Assembly: GCA_020438395.1 (NCBI GenBank)
Contig: JAGQUR010000001.1
Location: forward strand, 1 to 46,884
Direction: 5' to 3'
From: Solirubrobacterales bacterium
GTDB taxonomy: Bacteria > Actinomycetota > Thermoleophilia > Solirubrobacterales > 70-9
Length of the DNA: 46,884 nt
Shown here: positions 32,104 to 40,325 of the stretch, piece by piece
Layout: every line of letters starts with the position of its first letter
Position numbering within the stretch: position 1 is the first letter of the stretch
Program-made: the position numbers and the translations under genes
The notes under the pieces: generated by a model
Seen by the model: the letters and a program-made list of their open reading frames with translations, nothing else
The model's database searches: none
Told to the model about the DNA's origin: nothing

Positions 32104-33867
32104 TTACTCAATAGTTACGAGGGGATCCCCGGAAGCGACTGCATCGCCAACGGAAATGCTGACCTTGGTGACTTTGCCGTCCTTGTGGGCGGTGATCTCG
32201 TTCTCCATCTTCATTGCTTCGATCACGCAGATCAGGTCGCCCTCGGCCACCTCGGCGCCCTCTTCGACTTCGAGCTTGAAGATCGAACCCTGCAGCGGCG
32301 AGTCGAGCACCGGCCCGCCTCCACCGCCACCGCCGCCGGCCTTCTTCTCCCGCTTCGGCTTGGGGCCGCCGCCGGCCGGGGCCGCGCCTGCGGCGAAGCC
32401 GGTCGCTTCGCCGATCACCTTGACGTCGAAGCGCTTGCCGGAAACCTCGACCAGGTAGTCCCGGGCGACCTTCTCGGCTTCGCCTTCGGCCGGCTCCGGA
32501 ATCGAGTTGTCCTCGGGCGCGGTGGTCTTCAGCCACTTCTTGTCTTCCATCAGTTCGCGGCAGGTCTCGCCGCGGGCCCATTGCTCGGTCCTGAGGATGG
32601 TCTTGTGGAAGGGGATCAGGGTCGAGAGCGGGGCGATCTCGTACTCGTCGAGAGCCCGCAGCATCCGCTTCGTCGCGGATTCACGGTCCTTGTCCCAGAC
32701 GATCAGCTTGGCGACCATCGGGTCGTACATCGGGGTGACCTCGGAGCCGGCCTTGACTCCGGAGTCGACCCGCACGCCCGGGCCGGACGGCTCGTTATAG
32801 ACGTCGATCGGACCGGGAGACGGGGCAAAGTTCTTGTCCGCCTTCTCGGCGTTGATCCGGCATTCGATCGCCCAGCCGTCGATCTCGACGTCCTCCTGGC
32901 TGATCGAGAGTTCCTCGCCGTAGGCGATCTTGATCTGCTCGCGGACGATGTCGACGCCGGTGATCATCTCGGTCACGCAATGCTCGACCTGGACCCGGGT
33001 GTTCATCTCGAGGAAGAAATACTCGTCGCCGTGCTGCATGCCCTCGATGGTGCCGGCCGAGAAGTAGCCGACTGCCCTCGCGGCGTCGGTCGCGATCTTG
33101 CCGATCCGCTCGCGCATCTCCTCGTCCACATGCGGGCCGGGAGCTTCCTCGATCACCTTCTGGTGACGGCGCTGGATCGAGCAGTCGCGCTCGGCGAGGT
33201 GGATCACGTTGCCGTGCTTGTCGGCCAGCACCTGCACCTCGACGTGACGGGGATCTTCGAGGTAGCGCTCGACGTAGACCCGGTCGTCGGAGAAGAACTT
33301 CTCGCCCTCGCGGGCCGATCCCTCGAAAGCCTCCTGCAGCTCGTCCGGGCTCATGGCGACGCGGAAGCCCTTGCCACCACCGCCACCGACCGCCTTGCAG
33401 GCGACCGGGTAACCGGCGGCTTCGGCCTGGGCCTTCGCCTCGTCGAGGTCCTTGGCGGGCTCGGTGGCGCCGGGAACGATCGGCACGCCGGCCTTCTCCA
33501 TCACCTCACGGGCCATGGTCTTCGAACCCATCGCGTCGATCGCCGAGGCGGGCGGGCCGATGAAGTTGATCCCGGCCTCGTCGAGTGCCCGGGCGAACTC
33601 GGCGTTCTCCGCGAGGAAGCCGTATCCGGGGTGGACGGCCTCGGCACCGGAGTCCCGGCAGGCCTGGATGATCTTCTCGATCGAGAGGTAGCTTTCGGCC
33701 GGAACCGCAGGTCCGATCAGGAAAGCCTCGTCACAGGCCTTGACATGCGGGGCATCCCGATCGGCCTCCGAATAAACGGCGACGGAGGTAATGCCCATCT
33801 CCTTGCAAGCCCGGGCGACACGGATAGCGATTTCGCCACGGTTGGCGATCAGGATCTTCGAAAACAT
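32104..33867 (-). CDS. Acyl-CoA (acetyl/propionyl) carboxylase alpha subunit: biotin carboxylase plus BCCP
   Basis: 587 aa. Biotin carboxylase at about 1-445 (KILIANRGEIAIRV; ATP-grasp Gly-rich KAVGGGGGKGFRV; EMNTRVQVEH; RINAE), a linker with a poly-Gly run, and a C-terminal biotinyl domain with EAMKMEN, whose Lys carries biotin. It carboxylates biotin with bicarbonate and ATP for malonyl- or methylmalonyl-CoA synthesis, with a carboxyltransferase beta subunit; the partial gene at 46592 is a candidate partner. This fused type is the actinobacterial AccA. Whether acetyl- or propionyl-CoA is used depends on the beta subunit. Confidence 0.95.
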   Translation of the reverse strand: MFSKILIANRGEIAIRVARACKEMGITSVAVYSEADRDAPHVKACDEAFLIGPAVPAESYLSIEKIIQACRDSGAEAVHPGYGFLAENAEFARALDEAGINFIGPPASAIDAMGSKTMAREVMEKAGVPIVPGATEPAKDLDEAKAQAEAAGYPVACKAVGGGGGKGFRVAMSPDELQEAFEGSAREGEKFFSDDRVYVERYLEDPRHVEVQVLADKHGNVIHLAERDCSIQRRHQKVIEEAPGPHVDEEMRERIGKIATDAARAVGYFSAGTIEGMQHGDEYFFLEMNTRVQVEHCVTEMITGVDIVREQIKIAYGEELSISQEDVEIDGWAIECRINAEKADKNFAPSPGPIDVYNEPSGPGVRVDSGVKAGSEVTPMYDPMVAKLIVWDKDRESATKRMLRALDEYEIAPLSTLIPFHKTILRTEQWARGETCRELMEDKKWLKTTAPEDNSIPEPAEGEAEKVARDYLVEVSGKRFDVKVIGEATGFAAGAAPAGGGPKPKREKKAGGGGGGGGPVLDSPLQGSIFKLEVEEGAEVAEGDLICVIEAMKMENEITAHKDGKVTKVSISVGDAVASGDPLVTIE

Positions 33868-33914
33868 AGCCGGGGCAGTCTATTTGCCGAGCCCAAAAAG
33901 CGTTCTCCGACCGC

Positions 33915-33930
33915 TACAGCTTCGGCTGTA
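33915..33930. repeat. UUCG-loop hairpin
   Basis: TACAGC-TTCG-GCTGTA forms a 6-bp stem with a stable tetraloop about 50 nt upstream of the biotin carboxylase start. Confidence 0.6.
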
Positions 33931-33962
33931 CGGCAGACGGCCCACCTCACGCCCTCCGGCTG

Positions 33963-34013
33963 GATCGAGGAGTCAGGAAGCGTTCATAGTGAACGCTTCC
34001 TGACTCCTCGATC
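33963..34013. repeat. 51-bp perfect palindrome in a divergent intergenic region
   Basis: 24-bp arms (33963-33986 and 33990-34013) are exact inverse complements around a TAG spacer. It lies upstream of both flanking genes (biotin carboxylase on minus, PHP on plus), so it cannot be a terminator for either. No T-tract is present. It could be a mobile palindromic unit, a cruciform-forming regulatory site or a leader hairpin. Confidence 0.97.
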
Positions 34014-34069
34014 TTGATGGGCGAAACTCCGGCGAGGTGTTGGTCCGGGCGCGGGTCGGGGCGGGCGCT

Positions 34070-34075
34070 TAGGAT
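34070..34075 (+). promoter_or_regulatory. Candidate -10 box for leaderless PHP gene
   Basis: TAGGAT ends 8 nt before the ATG at 34084 with no Shine-Dalgarno between them; identical to the hexamer before the dtxR-like gene. Confidence 0.4.
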
Positions 34076-34083
34076 TCGCGGCG

Positions 34084-34890
34084 ATGATCGAACTTCAGTC
34101 GCATTCCGTTATCTCTGATGGTCAGCTTGAGCCCGCGGGAGTTGTAGAAGAAGCGGCCAAGGCCGGGGTGGAAGTCCTCGCCCTGACCGACCACGACGGG
34201 GTGGCCGGGGTGCCTGAGGCAATCGAGGCCGGGGAGCGGCTGGGCGTTGAGATCGTGCCCGCGGTCGAGATGTCCTCGGTCCACGAGTACGCCGAGGACC
34301 TTCACATCTGCGGCTACTGGGTCGATGTCGAGAAGATCACTCCGGCCTGCGAGCGGGCCCAGCAGGAGAGGCGAAACCGGGCGAAGGAGATCGTCGAGAA
34401 CCTGCGTTCCTACGGATTCGACCTGACCTTCGAGGACGCGGTTCGCGAGGCCGGGGCGGCCGACGCCATCGGCCGTCCCCACATCGCCAAGGCGGCCGGT
34501 GCGACCGGCAACCTCGGCCCCTTCTTCGAGGAGTGGCTGGTGCCGGGCGCCAAGGCCTTCGTCTCGCGCAAGTGGCCGGATGCGAACGAGGCCTGCGCCC
34601 TGATCCGCGAGGCCGGCGGCGTTCCGGTGATCGCCCACCCTTACTGGGACATCAAGGTGCCGGAGCAGGTCGAGGAGCTGATCCGGGCCCTGGACATTGG
34701 CGGCATCGAGGTCTTCTACCCCTCACACACCAGGGCGCAGACGAAGCATCTGCTTGACCTGGCAAACGAGCTCGGAGTCACGGCCACCGCCTCGTCGGAC
34801 TACCACGGCCCGACCCACAAGACCTTCAGCCGCTTCGGCGCGTACCAGACCTACGATCTGGGCGAGCCGGCAGTTCCCCCGAAGCCCTGA
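34084..34890 (+). CDS. PHP-domain phosphoesterase, TrpH/YciV-like
   Basis: 268 aa. PHP metal-binding motifs appear in order: HSVISDG (the usual first motif HxH is here QSH, an oddity), LTDHDG, EMSS (Glu), GRPHIA, IAHPYW and ASSDYHG. The layout matches TrpH/RNase AM-type 3',5'-nucleotide bisphosphate phosphatases, which also trim RNA 5' ends. It would act in the cytoplasm, and in a sulfate-assimilating cell the bisphosphate pAp left by PAPS-using enzymes is a plausible substrate (inference from neighbouring cysC). The changed first His might lower or alter metal binding. Confidence 0.83.
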   Translation: MIELQSHSVISDGQLEPAGVVEEAAKAGVEVLALTDHDGVAGVPEAIEAGERLGVEIVPAVEMSSVHEYAEDLHICGYWVDVEKITPACERAQQERRNRAKEIVENLRSYGFDLTFEDAVREAGAADAIGRPHIAKAAGATGNLGPFFEEWLVPGAKAFVSRKWPDANEACALIREAGGVPVIAHPYWDIKVPEQVEELIRALDIGGIEVFYPSHTRAQTKHLLDLANELGVTATASSDYHGPTHKTFSRFGAYQTYDLGEPAVPPKP

Positions 34891-34894
34891 CCCT

Positions 34895-34971
34895 CGAAGG
34901 ACCGGGTACCGAAGGACCAGGTACCTAATCCAGGCAGCCGCGAATGGAGCCGCCGGGGGCGGGGGCTCCAT
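34895..34971. repeat. 15-bp tandem duplication and hairpin after the PHP gene
   Basis: CGAAGGACCGGGTAC (34895-34909) is followed at once by the copy CGAAGGACCAGGTAC (34910-34924), 4 nt after the PHP stop. A stem ATGGAGCC/GGCTCCAT (34944-34951 / 34964-34971) with a G-rich loop follows and may act as a weak terminator between the convergent genes. Confidence 0.75.
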
Positions 34972-35011
34972 CGCGACCTTCGTCCGGGTCGTCCCACCCG
35001 GAAGCCTTTGG

Positions 35012-35485
35012 TCAGTCTGGTGGGGCAGGAACGGTGGGGAGGCCGAGCCCGATCCAGTCCTGGATCCCGCCTCGGTAATAGGCGAGAGCCTCGGGCTCGA
35101 CCCCGGCGTCCAGCAGCCTTCCCACCGCCTGGGGGGTTGCCGCGCATTGCGGCCCGTTGCAGAAGAGCACCGTCACGGATTCGGAATCGATCACTTCCTG
35201 GTGGTCGGTGATCGTTTCCCACGGCAGGACGAGTGAACCAGGGATCGTTCCACTCGCCTCGACGTATTCGGGCAAACGGGTGTCGATAAGACGACCGCCC
35301 GCCTCGATGTGTTCGATGACTTCAAGCTCCCCCCAAGTCGGGATATCGGGGTGAAGCCGCTGCGGCTGGATCGTTCCCCACCAGGGGTCGATCGTGACCA
35401 GTCCGTCCTCGTCAACCAGGGGTACCCGTTGGGGCGCATGCCCCTCCGGGGCTCCTGACCTCTGGATGTTCAGGGAAACGGACAT
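35012..35485 (-). CDS. Rhodanese-like sulfurtransferase 1
   Basis: 157 aa from the ATG at 35485; the TTG-initiated extension to 35512 would run into the promoter. A rhodanese domain at about 45-155 shows RLIDTRLPEYVEASGTIPGS, LPW, and the active-site Cys loop VLFCNGPQCAATP, then YRGGIQDW. It would carry a persulfide on the first Cys of CNGPQC for sulfur trafficking or thiosulfate/cyanide reactions. An N-terminal ~45 residues, DPWWGTIQPQRL, is not part of the standard fold. It lies just beyond the terminator of the sulfate assimilation operon and has its own promoter. Confidence 0.85.
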   Translation of the reverse strand: MSVSLNIQRSGAPEGHAPQRVPLVDEDGLVTIDPWWGTIQPQRLHPDIPTWGELEVIEHIEAGGRLIDTRLPEYVEASGTIPGSLVLPWETITDHQEVIDSESVTVLFCNGPQCAATPQAVGRLLDAGVEPEALAYYRGGIQDWIGLGLPTVPAPPD

Positions 35486-35491
35486 GCGGGC

Positions 35492-35497
35492 ATTGTA
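35492..35497 (-). promoter_or_regulatory. Extended -10 promoter for leaderless rhodanese 1
   Basis: On the minus strand TGGTACAAT (TGn extended -10) ends 6 nt before the ATG at 35485, with no Shine-Dalgarno. This region sits between the operon terminator and the gene, as a promoter should. Confidence 0.6.
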
Positions 35498-35527
35498 CCA
35501 CTTCACAATCAAACAGTTGTTTAGTGG

Positions 35528-35560
35528 GCAAACGAAAGGGCGGACCCGAAGGCCCGCCCC
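35528..35560 (-). terminator. Terminator of the sir-cysH-sat-cysC operon
   Basis: In minus-strand RNA a 9-bp stem GGGCGGGCC/GGUCCGCCC (35551-35559 / 35538-35546, one G-U) closes a UUCG tetraloop and is followed by UUUCGUUU. The single mismatch on the plus strand shows the structure is built for the minus strand. Confidence 0.93.
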
Positions 35561-35623
35561 GAATTCGCGAGAGGAGCAGAAACCCCGGTCGGGGTGGTTC
35601 CTGCGTCCTTGCAGCGGCCGTCC

Positions 35624-36175
35624 CTAGGAGGCGACGGCGGCCGGAATGAGCTGGCGCTCCTCCAGGTAGGTGATCAGCCGGGCGGCCGACTCCTCCGGCT
35701 CCTCTTCTGCCGTCTTGAGGGCGATCTCCGGGTTCTCCGGAGCCTCGTAGGGGTCGGATACACCGGTGAACTCCGGGATCTCGCCCGAACGGGCCTTGGC
35801 GTAGAGCCCCTTGACGTCACGGGCCTCGCAGACTTCGACCGAAGCCTCGATGTAGACCTCGATGAAGCGGTCACCCATCAGGTCGCGGGCTTCGTCGCGG
35901 ATCGCCCGGTAGGGAGAAATCGCGGCGGTGATCACCGGCACGCCGTTGCGGGAAAGCAGGTCGGCGACGAAGGCGATCCGGCGGATGTTGGTGTCGCGGT
36001 CTTCCTTCGAGAATCCGAGGCCCTTGGAGAGGTTCTCGCGGACGATGTCACCGTCGAGAATCTCGAGCTTGGAGCCGCGGGCGGTCAGTTCCCGGGCGAC
36101 GATCTCGGAAATGGTGGTCTTGCCGGCGCCTGAGAGTCCGGTGAACCAGAGCGTGAAGCCCTTGCTGTCTGACAT
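35624..36175 (-). CDS. cysC: Adenylylsulfate (APS) kinase
   Basis: 183 aa. P-loop GLSGAGKTT (about 14-22), [26 protein letters not shown] (APS-binding region), [10 protein letters not shown], and [19 protein letters not shown], which is the signature lid of APS kinases. It makes PAPS from APS and ATP. It starts 3 nt after sat and is last in the operon before the terminator. Because the operon's CysH has the iron-sulfur cysteines of an APS reductase, PAPS may be meant for sulfation rather than for reduction (inference). Confidence 0.95.
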   Translation of the reverse strand: MSDSKGFTLWFTGLSGAGKTTISEIVARELTARGSKLEILDGDIVRENLSKGLGFSKEDRDTNIRRIAFVADLLSRNGVPVITAAISPYRAIRDEARDLMGDRFIEVYIEASVEVCEARDVKGLYAKARSGEIPEFTGVSDPYEAPENPEIALKTAEEEPEESAARLITYLEERQLIPAAVAS

Positions 36176-36178
36176 TGG

Positions 36179-37258
36179 TTAGTTGTCCTCCTTGTAAGAG
36201 TCGATCAAGATCTGGGCGACCTCGGGGCGGGAGAACTCGGGCGGCGGCATCTCGCCGTTTCCGAGCATCTCGCGCACCTTGGTGCCGGAAAGGAACAGGT
36301 GCGACTCGGCGTCATGGGGGCAGGTCTTGTTCGAAGCCAGGCCCTCGCACTTGTGGCACCAGAAGGTGTGTTCGAACATCAGCGGCTCGATGCCGAGCTC
36401 ATTGATGTCGATGTCGTCAAAGATCTCCTGCGCCTCGAAGGTGCCGTAGTAATCACCGGCACCGGCGTGGTCGCGGCCGACGATGAAATGGGTGCAGCCG
36501 TAGTTGCGGCGGATGATCGCGTGAAGAACCGCTTCGCGCGGCCCCGCGTAATGCATCTTGGCCGGCTTGACCCCGAGCATCACCCGGTCGTTCGGGTAGT
36601 AGTTCTCCATCAGCAGCTCGTAACACTTCATCCGCACGTCGGCCGGGATATCACCGGCCTTGGTCTTGCCGATCAGAGGATGGATGAACAGGCCGTCGCA
36701 GGCTTCGAGCGCGGCCTTGGTCAGATACTCGTGGGCCCGGTGGATCGGGTTGCGGGTCTGGAAGGCGACGATCTTCTTCCAGCCACGGTCCGCGAAGGCC
36801 TGCTTCGACTCGGCCGGGGTCAGGTAACGGCGCATGAAGGCTTCTTCGTGGTCGGGCAGCGCATCGACCTCGATCGGACCGGCGATGCAGCGGCTGCCCT
36901 CTTCGTAGATCGCGGCGACGCCCGGATGGTTCTCGTCAACCGTGCGGTAGACCTTCTGCGCTTCCTCGCGCACGTCGCGTTCGAAAATCTCCTCGACCGT
37001 GATCGAACCCAGGTGCTTGCCGTTGTCGGCGCTGAGCACGATCCTGTCGCCGATCTGGCAATCGAGGTCGGTCGGCAGGGTGATCGGGATCGGCCAGTAC
37101 TCCCCCGACTCGGTGCGCATCTCGTCGCAGATCCGCTGCCAGTCGGCATGTCCCTGGAAGCCGGTCAGGGGGGCGAATGCCCCGATCGCGATCATCTCGA
37201 AATCGGCAGTCTGTCGCTCGGAAAGCTGGAGGGCTAGTTCAGTCATGCTCACGCTCAT
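36179..37258 (-). CDS. sat: ATP sulfurylase (Sat type)
   Basis: 359 aa from the ATG at 37258; an ATG four codons later (37246) is equally possible as neither has a good ribosome site. Seen: PUA-like N-terminus, the catalytic AFQTRNPIHRAHEYLTKAA, GRDHAGAGDYYG, and HKCEGLASNKTCPHD, a Cys-rich element typical of this prokaryotic single-chain Sat (not the CysDN type). It adenylates sulfate to APS. Follows cysH by about 84 nt and precedes cysC by 3 nt. Confidence 0.95.
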   Translation of the reverse strand: MSVSMTELALQLSERQTADFEMIAIGAFAPLTGFQGHADWQRICDEMRTESGEYWPIPITLPTDLDCQIGDRIVLSADNGKHLGSITVEEIFERDVREEAQKVYRTVDENHPGVAAIYEEGSRCIAGPIEVDALPDHEEAFMRRYLTPAESKQAFADRGWKKIVAFQTRNPIHRAHEYLTKAALEACDGLFIHPLIGKTKAGDIPADVRMKCYELLMENYYPNDRVMLGVKPAKMHYAGPREAVLHAIIRRNYGCTHFIVGRDHAGAGDYYGTFEAQEIFDDIDINELGIEPLMFEHTFWCHKCEGLASNKTCPHDAESHLFLSGTKVREMLGNGEMPPPEFSRPEVAQILIDSYKEDN

Positions 37259-37342
37259 GGATGTGGGGGGGAATGTTGACAGGAAAGGTGAAGAATCCAG
37301 CAGCCTAGCCGTTATGGGCGGCAATTGCCGTCCGATCGGCGG

Positions 37343-38098
37343 CTAGTTGATGCCGCACTCCGTCTTGCCGGAGCCTGACCAGCGTCCGTCCCGGGAGGAT
37401 TGACCGGGGTGGACGGGCAAGGTGCAGTGGGTGCAGCCGATCGAGGGATAGCCCTGATCGTGCAGCGGATTGTACGGAATTCCGTGCTTGTGGAGATAAG
37501 TCCAGACATCCCGTTCGGTCCAGTCGGCGATCGGGTTCAGCTTCCAGATGTTGAACTTCCGGTCCCACATGAACTTGGGCGATCCGGCCCGGGTCGCCGA
37601 ATCCTCGCGGCGGATGCCGGCGACCCAGCAATCGACACCCGATGAGAGTGCCCGGCGCATCGGGTCAACCTTGCGGATTCCGCAGCAGGCATCGGGGTCG
37701 CGCTTCCAGAGATGGTCGCCGAATTCGCGTTCCTGCTCCTCGGGGGAGATGTTGTTCCAGCGCTCGAATTCGACTCCGAAGTGCTCGGCCAGACGGTCCC
37801 GGGTCTCGTAAGTCTCGGGGAAGAGGAAGTCGGTGTCGATGTAGAAGAACCGGGCGTCCGGGTTGATCTCGGTCGCCAGATGCATCACCACCGAACTCGT
37901 CTTCTGGAACGAGCAGGCGATGTACATGTCCCGGCCGAACTGCTCGAAGGCCCACTCGAGGATCCCGCTCGCGTCCAGCGGCTCGAGACGGGCAGCCTCG
38001 GACTCCCCGTCGAAACGGGCAGCCAGGGCCCGGGTGGCCTCTTCAGCTTTCCGCACGGCTTCGGCTTCCGCCGGGCTGACTGTGGAGGAAGGTTCCAT
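37343..38098 (-). CDS. cysH: APS/PAPS reductase with [4Fe-4S] cysteines
   Basis: 251 aa. Seen: SFQKTSSVVMHL (P-loop-like), FYIDTDFLFPETYE, CC138-139 in DACCGIRKVDP, IRREDSATR, C222xxC225 in GCTHCT, and the C-terminal catalytic KTECG (Cys248). The CC...CxxC set binds [4Fe-4S] and marks APS reductases and dual APS/PAPS enzymes, unlike enterobacterial CysH (established). It reduces activated sulfate to sulfite using thioredoxin. Starts 6 nt after the sulfite reductase stop. Confidence 0.95.
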   Translation of the reverse strand: MEPSSTVSPAEAEAVRKAEEATRALAARFDGESEAARLEPLDASGILEWAFEQFGRDMYIACSFQKTSSVVMHLATEINPDARFFYIDTDFLFPETYETRDRLAEHFGVEFERWNNISPEEQEREFGDHLWKRDPDACCGIRKVDPMRRALSSGVDCWVAGIRREDSATRAGSPKFMWDRKFNIWKLNPIADWTERDVWTYLHKHGIPYNPLHDQGYPSIGCTHCTLPVHPGQSSRDGRWSGSGKTECGIN

Positions 38099-38104
38099 CT
38101 GCTC

Positions 38105-40003
38105 CTAGATCGCGCACTCGCCTTCACCGCGCTCGACCTTGTACGGGTCGACCCGGTTCCAGTCGATGAACTGCTGCATGGACTCGAGGCTGAACTCGGC
38201 CGGCATGGTGAGTTCCTTCACTTCCTCTTCCATGCGGGCGGTGCCAACCCTTTCGACGAAGTCGTTGAAGACTTCGCCCTCGTTGCGGTCGGCCTCATAG
38301 AGGTTGATCCAGCGCTCGACGGCTTCCGGAACCCGCCGGGCGGGCAGACGGGACTTCAGCCGGGTGCCGTAGATCACTTCCCCGTCAACGTACTTTCCGC
38401 CGAGGTGGGGCACGTAGGCCGGCATGGTCTTGCCACTGACCTTCAGCGAGGCACCGTAGAAGCCGATGTTGGCGATGTGGTGCTGGCTGCAGCCGTTCGG
38501 GCAGCCGCTCATCTTGATGTGGATCTGCCTGGTCAGCGGATCGGTGATGTTCATGCCGGTCACCTTCTCCTGGATCGCCCGGTTCAGGCCCATCGAAGAG
38601 GTGATGCCGAGCTTGCATGAGTCGGTCCCGGGGCAGGAGACGACGTCGGTGATCGTCCGCGGGCCGGGCTCGTCCAGGCCGAGTTCCCCGAGTGCCCGGT
38701 AGACGTCATAGAGGCTTTCGTCGCGGACCCAGCGAAGAACCAGGTTCTGCTGGACCGTGGTCCGGGCGAAGCCGCCGGAATGGTCACGCATGATCTGGCC
38801 GAGCCCGCGGAACTGTTCCGGGGTCAGGTCGCCACGGGTGATTTTGATCTCGACGGTGTTGAAGCCCGCCTGCTTCTGCGGTTCGACGTTGGCAGCGACG
38901 AAGGCGTCGAAGGCGGAGCGGTCACCGTTCGGTGAGTCGCTGGAGATCACAGCCGGGGTCAGGTTGGATTCCTCGTCGAGGTCGAAGAGCATGTGGTCGA
39001 CGGTGAAATCGCGCTCGTCCACCCAGTCGCCCTTCAGTTCCTCGTCGACCATGCGGCGGACCTCTTCGATCCCGACCTTGTCGACCAGCACCTTGATCCG
39101 GGCCCGGGCCCGGTTGACCCGGAGCCAGGACTGGCGGTCGAAGATGCGGAAGACGGCCTCGGAGACCTTGAGGAAGTCACCGTTGTCGGCTTCGACGAAG
39201 TCGTAAAGGGTGGGGGCGACGCGGGCCATGATCGAGGTGCCGCCACCGACCCGGACCTCGAAACCCCTGACTCCGTCCCGGATCCGGCTGATGAAGGCGA
39301 TGTCGTGAATACCGGTGATCGCCCGGTCGGCGTCGGAGCCGGTGAAGGCGGTCTTGATCTTGCGCGGCATCAGCTGTGTCGTGGGGTGGCGCACGAAGTA
39401 CCGCACGTAGGCGCCGACGTAGGTGGTCGGGTCGAAGATTTCGTCCTCGGCGACGCCGGCCCACGGGTCTCCGGTCACGTTGCGAACCGTGTTGCCGCAG
39501 CCTTCGCGTGAAGAAAGTCCGCTCGGCGCGAGGTCCCGAAGCATGTGCTTCATCTGGTCCAGCGGAACGTGATGGATCTGGATGTTCTGCCGGGTCGTGA
39601 TGTGGCCCTTGTTGAGCGGCGCGTAGGTCTCGACCGCATCGGCGAACGCATCCATCTGCTCCGGGGTGATGCCGCCGTAGGGGAGCTTCACACGGACCAT
39701 CTGCACGCCGGGCTGGCGCTGGCCGTAGACGCCCTGCTTCAGGCGGAAGCCGATGAACTCCGGCTCCGGGGTGTTGCCGGCCAGGAACTCGTCCGCCTCG
39801 GCGTCGAAATCGTCGAACTCATGCTCGAGGATCGGGATGATGTGACCCGGGACGTTGTCGTAGGTCTCCGGGTTGGTCAGGGTCCCCAGCTTGCCTTTGC
39901 CGGTCTGGAGCTTGCCCTCTTCCTGCTCGACTCCCTTGTCGCCCGGTTTGGGCTTTGGCTTGGCGGCTGGCTTCGGTTGGGACGGGGCCGAAGTGGGCTC
40001 CAA
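38105..40003 (-). CDS. sir: Ferredoxin-dependent sulfite reductase (nitrite/sulfite reductase family)
   Basis: 632 aa from a TTG at 40003, supported by AGGAGGA 7 nt upstream. An N-terminal Lys/Pro-rich tail of about 40 residues precedes two ferredoxin-like/siroheme half-domains (GVYGQRQPGVQMVRVKLP; GHITTRQNIQIHH; later TTVQQNLVLRWV). The siroheme-[4Fe-4S] cysteines are in CPGTDSCKLG (about 455) and SGCPNGCSQH (about 500). It reduces sulfite to sulfide with six electrons from ferredoxin; a nitrite reductase role is less likely because cysH, sat and cysC follow directly. First gene of the operon. Confidence 0.95.
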   Translation of the reverse strand: MEPTSAPSQPKPAAKPKPKPGDKGVEQEEGKLQTGKGKLGTLTNPETYDNVPGHIIPILEHEFDDFDAEADEFLAGNTPEPEFIGFRLKQGVYGQRQPGVQMVRVKLPYGGITPEQMDAFADAVETYAPLNKGHITTRQNIQIHHVPLDQMKHMLRDLAPSGLSSREGCGNTVRNVTGDPWAGVAEDEIFDPTTYVGAYVRYFVRHPTTQLMPRKIKTAFTGSDADRAITGIHDIAFISRIRDGVRGFEVRVGGGTSIMARVAPTLYDFVEADNGDFLKVSEAVFRIFDRQSWLRVNRARARIKVLVDKVGIEEVRRMVDEELKGDWVDERDFTVDHMLFDLDEESNLTPAVISSDSPNGDRSAFDAFVAANVEPQKQAGFNTVEIKITRGDLTPEQFRGLGQIMRDHSGGFARTTVQQNLVLRWVRDESLYDVYRALGELGLDEPGPRTITDVVSCPGTDSCKLGITSSMGLNRAIQEKVTGMNITDPLTRQIHIKMSGCPNGCSQHHIANIGFYGASLKVSGKTMPAYVPHLGGKYVDGEVIYGTRLKSRLPARRVPEAVERWINLYEADRNEGEVFNDFVERVGTARMEEEVKELTMPAEFSLESMQQFIDWNRVDPYKVERGEGECAI

Positions 40004-40010
40004 TTGCGGT

Positions 40011-40017
40011 TCCTCCT
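40011..40017 (-). promoter_or_regulatory. Strong ribosome binding site fixing the TTG start of sir
   Basis: AGGAGGA on the minus strand, 7 nt before TTG at 40003. No other start codon fits this spacing. Confidence 0.85.
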
Positions 40018-40135
40018 GCTACGGAAAGGGCTTGAAATCTGGTTCGAACAGAGAACGGTAGCAAAAAGACCAAAACCTGACCGGATTTCAGGTATTACCA
40101 CGCAACAGCCTTTTCTCCCAGAGCCTCGGCGACAG

Positions 40136-40218
40136 GGTCCGGCACGGGTGCGCCCGGAAAAGCCCGTCGCCCTGCGGGCTCCCCCGAAGGTCTTTTCCGG
40201 GCACACCCGCACCGGACC
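40136..40218 (-). ncRNA. Long hairpin in the sir leader / rhodanese 2 3' region
   Basis: 27-nt arms (40136-40162 and 40192-40218) match at 24 positions. All three mismatches are C-A on the plus strand but G-U in minus-strand RNA, so the minus transcript would pair along all 27 positions. The 29-nt loop region contains AGCCCG/CGGGCT as an inner stem. It lies 133 nt upstream of sir and about 110 nt after rhodanese 2, in the only gene-free stretch over 300 bases (40004-40325). A cis-acting RNA element or palindromic unit is likely; no riboswitch class is recognised. A palindromic GTTCGAAC lies closer to sir. Confidence 0.7.
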
Positions 40219-40325
40219 AACCGGGAGTCTCCGGTTCCTCGACCTCGGTTCGGGCGGCCGCGGGGATGCTCCGGGTTTCCAGGACTTGAAGCCGGAACCG
40301 GCACAGAAGCCCGTGGAAAGCCGGG

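Noticed and set aside
33963..34013. Rho-independent terminator
   Set aside because: No gene ends into it from either side and there is no T-tract.
32026..34017. 663-aa plus-strand open frame
   Set aside because: Antisense to the biotin carboxylase gene and rich in Asp/Leu/Gly/Val as expected from a shadow; no recognisable domain.
40004..40325. Known riboswitch upstream of the sulfur operon (SAM-type)
   Set aside because: I could not fold the conserved cores of SAM riboswitch classes; only the long hairpin and small stems are visible.
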